The notes under the pieces: generated by a model | Told to the model about the DNA's origin: nothing | What the model saw: only the letters and a program-made list of their open reading frames with translations | The model's database searches: none | In this document: positions 11,903 to 24,606 of the stretch, piece after piece | Layout: each line of letters starts with the position of its first letter | Position numbering within the stretch: the first letter of the stretch is position 1 | Position numbers and translations under genes: made by a program | Source: Erythrophleum ivorense | Taxonomy: Eukaryota > Streptophyta > Magnoliopsida > Fabales > Fabaceae | Assembly (NCBI GenBank): GCA_026724425.1 | Contig: JAIUCV010000019.1 | Coordinates: forward strand, 14,888,781 to 14,952,780 | Reading direction: 5' to 3' | DNA: 64,000 bases

Positions 11903-12189
11903 AGTTATTAATGATCTATGTGGATTTTGGACATCACATGATTCTCTCTATGTTACCACTTGTTATGTGCCTTAGTTAGCTTTCTTTTATTTAAGTTGTT
12001 ATTTCAACATTATCACTCTTATATTGTTGATTCTTATTTCAATGAGTTAATATCTTTTAGTTTAAATTATTGTTAGCTAATTTTGTAGGATTAAGTGGTA
12101 GACTTATTATGTCTGTTCCTTATATGTATTAACACTTCTTCCCAATGAATGAATAGAATATTTGAGCAAGTTTACTATGAAAATTTTCA
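11903..12189 (+). repeat. Left LTR of the plus-strand copia
   Basis: Collinear with 23159-23422 over its whole length; shared blocks include TTATGTGCCTTAGTTAGC and GTTATTTCAACATTATC. The start is eroded (the right copy begins TGTTGG); the end is GAAAATTTTCA in both. The left copy has about 20 extra bases after AGGATTAAG. Confidence 0.85.
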
Positions 12190-12202
12190 TGATATCATAG
12201 CC
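12190..12202 (+). other. Primer-binding site of the copia element
   Basis: TGATATCATAGCC directly after the LTR. It differs at two positions from TGGTATCAGAGCC, the usual copia site complementary to initiator tRNA-Met. It fixes the LTR boundary and the element's orientation. Confidence 0.8.
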
Positions 12203-12479
12203 TATCTATGGGACATTAATAGTGTATTGTCTTGTAATGTTCAGAAGCAGGTCTTCTTATTCTTTTGCCATAGATGATAACAATGTAGTCACGTGCCCTT
12301 TCTCACTATGTCAATAAGGTTTTAGAGTCTAGTTGCCATTTGCCTTTCGATGTATTACCACATGCCACTATGTTTAATTGTCCTACACATCATGTGTCAG
12401 TGTGTGAGGGTGTGTCACATGATGCCTTTCAGAGTAGTTTGCCTAGAAATACTTGACTTGGCCTTTGTTGTTGATTTGT

Positions 12480-13256
12480 TATAATAGCTATGAGTTCAAC
12501 AACCAAAGCTCCAACAAGAGGTAAAAAGAGGCTTAAGACTATTATGATTCAAAGAAAGAAGAGGATTTTTAAAGAAATAAGAGGATTTAAACCAAAGGTA
12601 ATTCAAAATTTGATAGCAATTGGGGCTGTGGCCCAATTAGATATTTCCTATATAGCATTATGCTGCTAAACTACAAAAGTGATACATGGTTTATGGATTT
12701 AGGAATCCTACTCATAAACCATATGACAAGTAATGCCCTATTATTTGATGACTACACACCCTATAAAGAGGATTTAATGATGAAAATAGCTTATGGAATA
12801 CTTCCAAAGGTTTCTAGTTTTGGTATTGTTAATATATTAGACCATCTGACCTTACAAAGATTCTAACTTGACCTATAATTTACTTTCAATCAATAAAATA
12901 GCTAAGGACAACAATTGTCTAACTAATTTCTTTGTTAGTGGGTGTGAATTTCAAGATTTGGCAAATGGGAAGGTGATTGGAAATGCTAAAGAATGTGCAA
13001 GCCTCTATCTTTTCAAAAATTTAGCAAGGTAGAAAAAGTTTGCTTCATTGCTTGTAGTTTTTCTAAAATCATATTGTGCCATTTTGTATTAGGCCATCCC
13101 AATTTTCAGTACATGAAAAAGATGTTCACACGTATGTTTAATAAAACCTTTCATATTCTTTAGTGTGAGGTGTGCCAACTTTCCAAACATGTAAAAAATA
13201 CATATCCTAAATAAAACTACAACCCTTCTCCATGATCAATGTAATGTTTGGAGTCC

Positions 13257-13287
<31 letters not shown>

Positions 13288-15695
13288 CTAGGGCTAGATG
13301 ATTTATCACTCTTATGGATGATCACACTAGACTCACTTAGATATATTTAATGAAGAAAAATGAGTGGTTCCCATCATCTTCAAAACCTTTAATACCTTGA
13401 TCCAACTCAATTTTAGACTAAAATAAAAGTTCTCAAATCTAATAATAGGAGAGAATACTTAATATCACTATTTAAACTTACCTCAATAAACAAGGAATCT
13501 ACCACCAAAGCTTTTGTGTTGAAATGGGATAACTAAGAGAAAAAATAAGCAATTACTTAGGATTACTAAAACTATTATGCTTACAACCAATGTACCTAAA
13601 ATGTTTTATGGGTAAGGTGGAAATGATTTGGGTGTTTGGGTAGTATTGAAAGAATTTTTCACAAGGTGAATGAAAATTAAGAGTTTAAATGGCATTTTAT
13701 TAATGAGATAGGTAAAAGTAAGATAATGTTCATGACAATCATCTAAAGGGCAAACCTGACCTAAGAGCTATAAAATGTATTTTTCTTAGGCACACCACAA
13801 CTAAAAATGGGTACAAATGTTTTTCTCCTACCATTGAAAAGTTTTTCCTATCCAAGGATGTTACTTTTTTTGAGATGAACCATACTACAACAAAATACCC
13901 ATTTAGGGGGAGAATTAAACTATGGTGCAAGAAAGGGGTTTTTATTGAAAAATAGGCATTCACTTGAAATCAATACCTTCCTTGAACCTGTCACTACTAA
14001 GTTTGGAACTATTACTACTATGCCTAAACCTAATTATCCTTAAACAACTCTAACCAACCTTTTTTTGAAGCTAATATTATCCTTGAACTTAATTCTCCTC
14101 AAATAACCCTGACTAAAACTTTTTAAACCCAATACTGGCAACTAATTCCATGAACATGAAACAAATAATAAGGTGGTAAAACAAAACCAAGAAGATAGAA
14201 ATAATAGCAATGAAACTACATGGTAGAGAGGATTAATAGTATATTCCATAAGAAAGAAGAATCAAGAAATAAGGCCTGCACATTACCAAGCAAAACTATC
14301 CTTCTAATGCAAGTCCAACTATGGATACTCTTGTTGAAAATGATTCCTTGAATCTACCCATTGCATTAAGAAAAGGTGTTGGATCTTGAACTAACCACCT
14401 GATTGGGAATTTCATATCAAATGATATATGTCACCCAAATATCAAGCATCTATGGCTAATATTTCAATAAGAAGGTTCCCAAAAATATCCATTAAGCACT
14501 ACAGCATAATAAATACAGATAGGCTATTCAATAGGAGATGAATGCTCAAGAAAGAATGGAACGTGGGACCTTATAGATCTTCTTGAAGGGAAGAAGCCAA
14601 TTGGGTGTAAATGAATTTTGACTATAAAGTATAATCTAGATAAGAGCATCAATAAATATAAAGCCAAATTAGGGGCTAAAAGATTCATTAAAACTTAAGC
14701 AATTGACTATCAAGAGATATTTGCTCTTTTTGCAAAGCTTAACAAAATCAAAGTTCTTTTATCTCTAATAGACAATATGGATTAGCCTTTGCACCAATTG
14801 GATGTCAAGACTACTATCTAAATAGGGACCTTGAAGATAAAGTATACATGGAGATATCACTTGGATTGGACATAGATAGTTGTAAAAACAAGGTTTGTAA
14901 ACTTATAAAAATCTCTATATGACCTTTCTTTTAGGGCTTAGTTTAGGATGGATTGGTGTGGTTCCTCTACGCCTAAGGCACTAGAATATCGAACCATGAT
15001 GAAGAAACGAGTAAGATAAAAGCATATTGGCTATTGATTGTGAGGCCCTAATTCTTGACTAAAGAGATTTACCAATGTTATCAAGAACTATAGGTACTTT
15101 GAAGGCCAATCTCATCATATCTTGTTTATCAAGTTCTCACCTAATGGGAAGATTGCAGTGTTGATTGTATATGTCAATGATATATTGCCACATGTGACTT
15201 TGAGAATGAAATAAGAAAGTTAGAGGGTGTCCTTGCTAATGAGTTTGAAATCAAAAACTTGGTGAATTAAAATATTTTTTTGGGGATAGAAGTAGGCAGA
15301 TCTAAAAGGGGAATTGTTATCTCTCAGAGAAAATACACATTTGACTTGCTTGAAAAAACTAGTATGCTAAGGTGTAAGCCATTAGATACCCTTATGGAAA
15401 CAAATTATAAGCTAGGTTTCAAAAAGGAAAGTCATTCCTATGGATACTTGCAAGTTGATCTATTTATCCCATAGAAGACAAGATATTAGCTTTCCAATTA
15501 AGTATTATCGGTCAATTCATGAACAAGCCAAATGAAAGAACACCTTCAAGTTGTGAATAGAATCCTAAGGTACTTTAAAATGACACCAGAACATGTAATT
15601 TATTTCTAGAAAAGGGAAGCATGGGGGAATTGAAGTCTTTTATGATGTTGACTATGTAGGATCTATTATTAATAGGAGATCTACCATAGGTTACT
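12480..15695 (+). pseudogene. Copia pol relic (protease to start of RNase H)
   Basis: In broken frames: WFMDLG then HMTSN near 12690 is a decayed aspartic protease site (normally DTGAS..HMT). GHPNFQYMKKMF and CEVCQLSKH at 13098-13190 mark the GAG-pre-integrase region. NGTWDLIDLLEGKKPIGCK at 14556-14612, a YKAKLGAKRF block and PLHQLDVK at 14790 are copia reverse transcriptase. YFLGIEVGRSKRG-like sequence near 15280 and EEHLQVVNRILRY-like sequence near 15540 lead into RNase H. Many stops are present, and a (TA)n run at 13259-13288 sits in the integrase area. It is not functional. Confidence 0.85.
13259..13288. repeat. (TA)n microsatellite
   Basis: About 30 bases of alternating TA inside the copia pol relic. 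Confidence 0.9.
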
Positions 15696-16117
15696 TGTAA
15701 TAAACATAATTTCTGTAAAATGACGAGATGAACCATATAAAAGCAAGTCCTCTAAAATGACCTAGATAATGTCCCAAAAAATTTGGGTAGAGTCCTAGAC
15801 TCCTAAAAATAATAATTCTAGACTCAGACGAAAAGAAAAATAGAGTTAGGATGGAGAAACAATTTGCTACAGAAACTAACAAAACGTAATAGCATTTTCA
15901 TAAATAAGTGCAACTTTTGAAAAAACACATAGGAGGGCTTTTTAAATGAAAATTTTTGAGTTTCCTAAGGTTCTCAAAGGCCCCAAAAATTATGGGAAGC
16001 TCCAAGACTAGTAAAGCCCCTCCGGTGTGCGTTTTCTGACGTCAGCAAGCCTGAATTTTGACAGAGTCGTTCGATAAGGTTTTAGTCCCAAATTGAGTAA
16101 TTCCAAAGTATTTTATT

Positions 16118-16239
16118 AAATTGGGAACCTAGATTTCATAATGAAAAGATGATTCTCAAAAAGGAGCTAAAATGAAATAAATTGGGAACCTAGATTTCAT
16201 ATGGAAAAGACGATTCTAAAAAAGGAGCTAAAATGAAGC
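16118..16239. repeat. 61-bp tandem duplication inside LTR A
   Basis: Two adjacent units beginning AAATTGGGAACCTAGATTTC (16118 and 16179) and ending GGAGCTAAAATGAA. The related LTRs at 27.3-31.0 and 31.1-34.9 kb carry a single unit, so the duplication is private to this copy. Confidence 0.85.
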
Positions 16240-17619
16240 CGAAACGAAATTGCCATTATGAAAGGATGAAATTGACATATTTGGAAAAGTATACTTCTAG
16301 AAACTCTCACACCACTTTTCCTTTTTTTCCTCCACCTTCTTAAGCACAAAATTTGTTGTCCAAAATACAGAAGTTGATCTGCTCTCTTAGGTGCACCAAA
16401 AGGGGAAGAAAAAGAAGAGAAAAATCAAGGAAAAGGTAAGGAAATTTGTAGATTTTCATGCTCCATCTTCCTCCAATCTTGTTCCTCTCCTCTCCTCCTC
16501 TCTTTCCCATGGTTTATTTGAAATGAATGGTTCTATTTTTGGTCTAGAAAGAAGGGAAAAATTTTGAATTTTCCAAGGAGAAGAGAACCAAGGAGAAAGA
16601 CACTTGAAAGCTCACTTGAATCTTAGGTAATCTTTGCTTTTTGTTACATCTTCTCTTCCCCCTCCCTTTGTGTGCATTTCATCCAAGAATAAAACCAAAG
16701 GAGGGGAGGATGTTCTATCCAAATACAAGGAAGGAACAAGGGTTTTAGCCCATGGGGAGATGGAATATCGCAAGAAATTCTGAGAAAAACTAATAAAAAT
16801 AAGTTAGAAAAGTGTAGTATTTTTTAGGGTTTTGTAAAATCTGATTTTGTGTGAATGTTTTTTTGCTATTTGAATGTTTTCTTGAGCTCCTAAGACCTTT
16901 AGAAACCTCCCCAAATGGCTCTCCCATCAAGAAAAAATTTAAAACTCAAGAACCCTATTATTGCTTATAGGTTTGGCCAAGCTAGGATGGATGGGGTAGA
17001 GGGTGTTTTAATTTGTTCTAGCCTTGGTTTGAGACTTTATATGATGTTAGAAGATAGGAGAAACCATTAGAAAAAATTTAAGAATCATAGACTAGGAGAT
17101 GGGACAATGGTATCCATAATGATGCTTTGTGAAGCAACTTAATTTTCCAATTGTGCAATTGCATGTGTGATGGCTCCAAGGACCTTAGATGAGTCCAAGA
17201 AGTCTAAAAACAATAAGAGAATGGTGCCTAGAACTTGAAATGCAAGAGTTGCTTCATTAGGCCAATTATGGATCTATAATGCAAAGTATGAAACCAAGTG
17301 TGGGTTTAAGCTTTAGTTCAATGTCTTGGCTTGCTTCAAGTGTGTAATTATGTATTGTTTATGGTGGCTAGGCCAAGAAAACATCCAACTACCTAGGTGT
17401 ACTTGTAAGGCCAAAAAGAGAGAAGGAAAGGATCAAGAAATCTTGCATAAATCCAAGGTAGCTCTCCACCTCATTCCTTTGCATTCTTGTGTGCATATGC
17501 ATGTTATTATGTGCTTGTATGTGCTCTTGTGAATTGGTAATATGCCACATGATCTTATGAAATTGCATTGGTACCAATATGTGCTTTGGATGGCCTTGAA
17601 TGTGAGATTGGCTCATAAG

Positions 17620-17810
17620 GGTGAGGTGATACTAAAAGTCCCTTAAAGTGCATGATGATGTGCCAAAAGTCTCAAGTCATGGGTGAGACTAGGTCAAAAA
17701 TCTATTGGATAGGTGAAACTAAGTCAAAAGTCCCTAGACCAAGAGTGAGGCAACTCCAAAAGTCCTAGAAATGGGGTGAGATAAAATCAAAAGTCCATAG
17801 AGTATGAGAA
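17620..17810. repeat. Diverged tandem sub-repeats in LTR A
   Basis: Roughly 30-45-base units, each with a GGTGAGA-like and an (A)AAAGTCCC-like part, about five in a row. The matching places in the other copies (about 29220-29390 plus, 32770-32930 minus, 63095-63245 minus) hold variants of the same array, with GGACTTTT or GTCCAAA cores. Confidence 0.6.
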
Positions 17811-20800
17811 TGATTTTGATGTGTAGATGTGGCAAGAAATTATAACCTTGCACACTTTATGTTTCATGATTGTGTCATTGATGTATATATGCCTTGAATA
17901 TATGTGAATGGGTGTGTGTGAACTATTGGCATTCTTAGAATCTCATTCCCCTTTCCCTCTCATTCTTGAAATGTCTAGGTGGTGCTCTAAACCAAGGAAA
18001 TGTAAGCCAAGAACATTAAATGGCTATACTTTGTTCATTTTGTACTCTAACTTGTAATGGAATGTCAAGAAGCTTTCTATATATTATTTTTAGTAATGTA
18101 AGACCTTGAGCACATGTATTATGATGTATAAACCCTATGAACTTTATGAAGTATTAAATCAATAAGATTATGTATTTGGACCCTTGAATGACATGTGTGC
18201 TTAGTATATTAATGGATGTTGAATGACCAAAATGAGATATGTGGAATTTAGGACCACTTGGGCAGCTCCCAAAAGTCATAATTATGCTTTTAAACTTGCC
18301 CAAGAGATGTCAAACTCAAGAGAAGGCCATTTGGACCAAAGTGACTCTTGATAGGGAGCAAAAATGACCATTTCATGAGGCTATGCCAATTTTGTCAAAT
18401 GAACTCTTCTTAATTTGAAATTTGGCATGCATCTAGAGATTATTGAGATCTTTTTGAGAAGCTAAAGTTGGTAATTTTTAGAGGTCTGTGGAATATTTGA
18501 TAAATGTTGAAGTGAGAATTTTTTTGGTTTTGGTCATTGGGACTGTAGCACTGGTCTAAAATTAAATTCTATCACTCATAAGGAAAATCATGTCCAATTG
18601 CCATGAAATTTTATACAGAGAACTAAACATTCCCAGTGACTTGTACCAAGTGGAAGTACCTCATTTGGATGTCTAGAGAGAAAGATATGAATTTTCAAAG
18701 AATCTGTCCAATATCAAGAACTCCAGCAGACCTCAGTTATTATTTGATTAAGTTTTAAGGTGTGGCGTGCCTGAACTGATCTGGAGTTATTTTTTTCCTC
18801 TAGTTAACATCCATATCTTTTCAGATTGGTATCATTTGTATGAATTAGATTTTTGTGAAATTAATTGGATATTTTTTAAAATTTGCTATAAAATTCTGTA
18901 ACAGCACCAATGGACAGTTTGAGCTTTGGACTATTTTGAATGTTAAACGTCTTTTGTGTTGTGTTCCATGGCCTAAACATATTTCTAGAATAAAGTAGAC
19001 ATGTGTAGCTTCTAGAATGGCAAAGAATGAATTATTTTGATTTTTCTAAAATTTAGTTATAATTTTCCAAAGTTTGTGACATAAGTGAGGAAATGCTGTC
19101 CGAAAATGCATATATGAATTTCATGCTTCCTCTTTCCATACACGAGCTCTAGGTCACTTTGGTGATGGAAATGAATTGTATTCACGCAATTAAATATGGG
19201 AATATATTACATGAGCTCACATAGTCCACGTGACACCGAACGAAATTTTTATATGTGACGTAACACTAAATAATGTAATATTTTAATGCCTTTTTCTTTG
19301 AATATTTACATGATTCTTGTAAATAAGTTATTTGAAGGCATGAGATAAGTTAAGATTAAAATAATTATCAGGAATTATTAATATGAATTCTTAGTATAAC
19401 CTTAGGAATTTAAGTAAATTATGAGTTTCAGGATATTTTAGAATTTTTATCTAGACTATTAAAAATTTTTGTGGATTATTAGGAATTTATTTAGAATTAA
19501 TTTTTAATTACCAAATAATAAGTAATTATGAAATAAATACTTAGAAAATAAGTTTTAGGGAATTTATTGGACCAATAGAGCCTAAAAATATAAGAAAATT
19601 ATTAAAAATAAAAATATTTATGTGAAACTTTAGGGTCAAATGTAATTATAAAAAACTTAGGGCAAAACCCATAATTTTCACCATGAGCCAAATTACAATT
19701 TGGTCAAGCTTTAAAAGTTGAAAGGCACCCCTTTGGGATAAAGGAGAAATGTGCACGATAAGGATAAAGAGGCTTATTGGATAAGCTTAAAGGAAACTTA
19801 ATAAGGAAGTTATAGGAGGCTTTTTGAGTAAGTCACATTTTGACTTCTTGAAAGAGCTTAGTTATTTCAAAAAGAGAAAGAAGTGAGGTGTGTGAGAGAG
19901 AGACATAAGAGAGAAGAAAAAGAAGAAGGGGTAGATAAGAGCTAAGAAACTTTAAAGAAATCTTGTGGTAAACCTCTTCTTTTTACTCTCATATAGTTGA
20001 GATATTTTCTTGTTCATTTTGTTGCTGCCATTTTGGGAAGTATGAGGAATCTTAATGGGCCTTGTATAGAAGAGATGATATATGGAGATTATATGATGAA
20101 TATGGCACTTTACTATGAAAATTCTTAGATTTTGTTTAATAATTTAAATATATGGTTGATGATTTCTTTTGCCTTAATCATATTCTCGGGTTCACTAATT
20201 AACTTATTAGAATTGATTGATTATGAATATATGCATGGTTAGGATTGATCTTGTGTATGTAAGGTTATGCTATTTGAAATTTCCTAGAAGTCTTAAATTT
20301 GTTAATTTTCATTTAGAGTCACTAAAGCTTGGATGGAGCTCAATTTTGGATATGTAGTGTGTAACATATGAAAGAACTTTCATCTTTAATTTGGAGCTAG
20401 TTTGATCCCTAAAAACATTAGCCTAATATGACTTATATTCTATGGTAGGCCATTTTAGGGTAGTTTTAGAATTTGAGGAAAATGATAGGACAAACAAATT
20501 TTTTGGACTCTGGGATTTTTATCATAGTTAGTAGACACATAGAGGATACACCATGTCAAATTTTACTATTTTAAGGGGTCTATATTAGGAGATATGAATT
20601 TTTTAAGTTATAACAAAAATTAATTTTCAAAAATGTTAAATCAAAGGTAAGGATAGGATTAGGCCATGTAGAGCAGCAGGACCATGTCTAATGATTTTTA
20701 CCCTCAAATAGTAGCCCACATGGCCAAGCTAAGTGGGCTAAGGGATTCAAAATTGCCAAGTTATGTTGGATAATGATTTGTCCAAAAAAAATGAAGTTTT

Positions 20801-21225
20801 ACATGGGAATTAAATTCTTTGTAGAAATGAGATGTTTAGGGTGTCTTGTTAGCTTTTTCTTGGAACCTTATAGGCATAAAAGAGATATTTACTATGGATT
20901 ACTAGCATCTATATATGTATGTGTATTAAATATGCCTTGATAAAGAGTATATTGTGACAAGGACCCAGATCTAGACATATATGACATGACCTTTGACGTA
21001 CGTAAATTGAAATTGATGTGAGTGACTTGATACTATTAATGCAAATATATATATCCATGATTGGAATTTTTATATGACTTAAACCATTTTTTTGAACTTG
21101 GACCTTGATTAGATTAGCATTACTTAAGTAATTATAGTAAAATAATATTATGAGAAATATTGGTTTGTAATCTATTTATGCTTTTACTTGTTAAATGAGG
21201 ATATTTGATTATGTCTATGTTCAAA

Positions 21226-21281
21226 AGAATGATTATACACAACCAAAAAATGCAGAATGATTATACACAACCAAAAAATGC
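21226..21281. repeat. Perfect 28-bp tandem duplication
   Basis: The 28-base unit that starts AGAATGATTATACACAACC occurs twice without mismatch, end to end. It looks recent. Confidence 0.95.
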
Positions 21282-21661
21282 GAGTTGAATATAAATTGGA
21301 ATATAAATATACTTATATGAAATGCCTTATTCATTACACACACAAACACACACATTCACATGCATACCTCACGTATGATACATAAGTATTGTCTGTATGC
21401 ATGATTTGTCTAATTAACATGTCCGGATTATTAGTGACATAACATATATGAATTACCTTTATTGAGAACAAGATTTATGTTATTAATGATATACTTGGGT
21501 CATGAATAGATTCTTTTTGGCTTGCCAATGTATTACTAAATGAGAGCTTTTGATTATGTTTGCTACTAATAAGTTATTTAATTGTGTTCAATAGAATAAT
21601 CATATATCAGCCTTGAAATATGAGCTGGATAACATAGAATATAATTAAATGATAAAATGAC

Positions 21662-21684
21662 NNNNNNNNNNNNNNNNNNNNNNN
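21662..21684. other. Assembly gap (23 N)
   Basis: A run of 23 N inside a repetitive segment; its true size is unknown. Confidence 1.
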
Positions 21685-22796
21685 AGAAATAGTTCTTATT
21701 GTCGCTAGTAATTTTAAGACAATATCATTTATGTCTCCTTAGGAGGGCATGCACAAAGTGATAAGATATGAAAATTTTCCTGTTGAAGTGCTAATGTATA
21801 GATAGTGTTAGACATAATAAGGCCTTATGAATAAAGAAGCATGCTGGTATATGTCAAATTTATATGACACTTAGTTATGATGAGCTAAGCCTATTATGTA
21901 TGATTTATTATGTCTAAATGCAATAGCAAAGCATGCTAGTATGAACTAAGCTTATGTGATACTCATAATTAATGAATAGAGCTTGCTACATACTACATAA
22001 AGTATGATACTGGATACAATGAATGATATTGTAATCATGTGTGTATTTTATATCTAGATGTGATCATGTGCAATCAAAGTATAAAAAATATGTTGATTAT
22101 AATAAACACAGTTGTATTAATCATATGATAGACTGTGGCTATTGTTATTTGTGATTATAAGTAACCCTTACGTAGCTAGGTGTATTTTTGAAACTGCGTT
22201 AATGGAGTGATCTATCAATCTATGTGATTTATCTACTTTTGCCTTATCTTCTCTATATGAATGAGCAAAGGAGGAAAAAGTGTTTATGCACATGTGATAA
22301 CTAGACTATTACTAGTTTTAAAATAATTGAAGTTTACTAAGAATGCAAATTCTCACTAGTTTACAATAATGTGTTCAGACAAAGACTTCAGCTCTAATGG
22401 TGTTGTGCCAATAGTAGAATGACATGATCATGATAAGTTAGAGTCAAATGAAAAGGATATCAAAGTCAACTATAGCAAGTAAAGATGAATATATAATAGT
22501 ATAATGAAACATTGATATGTATTTGTTTGTCTAATCTAGGGACTGATCGTACTATCATAACTTGGTGATTGAACACTATGAATTATGTAACATTATGAAT
22601 GTAGACATATTAAATCTGCTAACAGATATGCAATTAATTAAATGTTTATCGAATCTATTTTATAATCAAATTATCATAGATAAGAAGAAATTCTAATATC
22701 AAAATTTATGATACTCTAATAAAGTAATGATTTTTGTAACACTATAAAAGTTAGGGTGTTACATAACTTAGTAACTTAGCATAGCAAAAAAAAAGT

Positions 22797-23120
22797 TATG
22801 GTTACAAGGAGTGTTGTTGAAGCTAAATATAGGGAGGGCCTTAGCTTAAGCCATTGTGAAGGGTTATGGCTTAGAATATTGCTTTGTGAGCTTAAAATAA
22901 CCATGAAGGAACCTATAAGAGTCTTTTATGATAACTTAACTGCTATTAGCATAGCTAAAAACCCTATGCATCATAACAAACAAAATAGTTGAAATTGATT
23001 AACATTTCATTGAGGAGAAGGCTAAATCAAGTGTTTTGGAATTTGTCCATACCCTTACTTAGGTTCAAGGGGCTAACGTCTTAGCAAAATCTCTTTCCAA
23101 TATCAAATTTGAATCCAAGG
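22797..23120 (+). pseudogene. Copia RNase H relic, continuation of the split pol
   Basis: Reads VEAKYREGLSLSHCEGLWLR and then FYDNLTAISIAKNPMHHNK, the characteristic end of copia RNase H (normally AEAE...CDNQAAISIA.NPVHH). A stop follows, then remnants of the HFI and ADI(L)TK motifs in another frame. It completes the pol relic that breaks off at 15695 and lies just before the right LTR. Confidence 0.85.
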
Positions 23121-23158
23121 TAAGAATGATTAATATTTATTCCTAACTTCATGGGAAG

Positions 23159-23422
23159 TGTTGGTGATTTATGTGGATTTTAGAAATCACATGATTCTTA
23201 CTATATTGTTGTTTGTTATGTGCCTTAGTTAGCTTTCTTTCATTTAAGTTGTTATTTCAACATTATCCTTCCTATTTTGTTACTTCTTATATCTCATTGA
23301 GTTGATATCTTTTAATTTAAATTATTGATAGCTAATTTTTTAGGATTGAGTCCCTTATACATATTCACAATTCTTCCCATAATGAGTAAAAAATCAGAGC
23401 AAGTTTACTTTGAAAATTTTCA
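23159..23422 (+). repeat. Right LTR of the plus-strand copia
   Basis: Begins TGTTGGTGATTT after the polypurine stretch CATGGGAAG and ends GAAAATTTTCA. Collinear with 11903-12189; by eye about nine in ten positions agree outside one roughly 20-base indel. Confidence 0.85.
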
Positions 23423-23489
23423 AACTTAATAATATAAAAAAAATGATGCTAATTAGTTAACTATTTAACAATGTATATAAATTGTAGAG

Positions 23490-23985
23490 TTTTTTTTTAA
23501 AGACCAAATTGGTTAATAAGACAGGAAAATTGGTAAACTAGTCATGGCTCTAGTTTATTTAACCCTTAAAATTGGCCTAAGAAAAAATTAATCAGAACTT
23601 AGTTAAATTGACAAAAAATCGAGTGGGTTGGCATTAAACTAGTTAAAAACTATTTTTTTATCTTTTGTCTAAATTAGAGATTTGACATTCTATAATAAAA
23701 ATTTATAATGTCTAACAAACCCTACCCAACTCATTTCACATCGATTTACTGTCATATGAAAAATATTTTACCTAATTTTAATATTTTTAAATATTTATAT
23801 TTATTTTAAGTATTATTTTGCAATATATTTATTAATCTAAAGGTAAATTATTGTGTATATTTATACTTTCTAATATATATTTTTAAAAAATAATTTTACT
23901 CCAATCAAATCATTAAATCGTGAATCATTTTTTATTTTAGTTTAATGACTAGTTTAATTTTTCAAACATTAATAATTTGTGAGGA
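23490..23985. repeat. Possible diverged MITE-like repeat (resembles 47690-48470)
   Basis: An AT-rich stretch with short direct and inverted motifs such as ACCAAATTGGTTAATAAG, and TTTAATGACTAGTTTAATTT at the far end. Comparable pieces, in similar order, occur at 47690-48470 (AATTGGCCGGTCTAACC ... GGTTTAATAACTAATTC). Similarity is weak and judged by eye only. Confidence 0.3.
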
Positions 23986-24606
23986 GTGATTAAATTGGGG
24001 CAAACTTAAACTATTTCATAATCTTACTATTTTCTTTAAGAAACTTCAAAGAGTAAAAGATATAGCCTTTCTTATCGTAAATTACTCTTTAAGAAAAAAT
24101 ACAAATATTTTCTTTTCAGGTAAATTACTCTTTCCTCTCCTAAAAAAATGCTTAAATTATATAGTCTTCCTATCTATTTTATAGCCCCCTCTCTTCAAAT
24201 AAAAAGATACACCACACTTATCTCTCCTATAATAAAAAATAAGTTACAACTACACTTATTTTAACAAAAATACTCTTATATTTGTTACTTATACTATATG
24301 ACAAGTATTAAATGAATATATATAATATTGGTGTTAAGGAGATGGCAAAACAAGGAGGTAGCATAGTCCAGTAAAGATATGATATATTGCTTAAAGTGTT
24401 AGGGTACAACTTCTTTCCTCTATGAGCTGAAAGGAAAGGAGGGATGATCCGTAATTACCAATACACAATGATGTTTTTGTAAGATAATGAATATGTTAGA
24501 ATTGAGTCCCACGCCCTTAAGATTTTAAGGTTAGTTCCTTTTATAGCTAGGGACTTGTGCTAGTTGTTACTAGTCTCCTTAAGGTTAGGTGAGGTTGCCT
24601 TATTTT

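Larger units (their letters stand above)
19360..22735. mobile_element. Unresolved repetitive segment within insertion A
   Basis: About 3.4 kb not found in the sister LTRs. No protein motif was seen. Style and composition (aaaggcacccctttggg near 19721, GA-rich leader at 19880-19960, gggagatatgaatttt-like block near 20585) resemble the transcribed part of another gypsy-type LTR. It also contains an assembly gap. I could not place its ends or a target duplication. Confidence 0.4.
15696..22763 (+). mobile_element. LTR-derived insertion A, 3.7-kb solo-LTR family plus about 3.4 kb extra
   Basis: It starts TGTAATAAAC and ends GGGTGTTACA, the same termini as the solo LTRs at 27347-31025 and 31139-34861. 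Flanks are TTACT and TAACT, a target duplication with one mismatch, and the interrupted copia RNase H resumes on the far side. From 15696 to about 19360 it is collinear with those LTRs; landmarks include ATAATGTCCCAAAAAATTTG, ACATAGGAGGGCT, GGTGCACCAA and TCCACGTGACACCGAA. The part from about 19360 to 22735 is not in the other copies. Best reading: a solo LTR of a Ty3-gypsy-like element carrying a secondary insertion. Confidence 0.75.
11903..23422 (+). mobile_element. Ty1-copia retrotransposon (decayed), split by a 7-kb insertion
   Basis: Matching LTRs lie at about 11903-12189 and 23159-23422; a primer-binding site follows the left LTR and a polypurine stretch (catgggaag) precedes the right one. 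Between them is a broken copia pol with protease/GAG-pre-integrase, a weak integrase region, reverse transcriptase and RNase H in copia order. The pol frame is interrupted at 15695 and resumes near 22764, so everything in between was inserted later. Without the insert the element is about 4.45 kb, a normal copia size, although most of gag is missing. No intact frame remains and no clear target duplication was seen. Confidence 0.85.

Noticed and set aside
21226..21361. CRISPR-like spaced repeat
   Set aside because: Only two directly adjacent 28-base units without spacers, in plant DNA; a plain tandem duplication.
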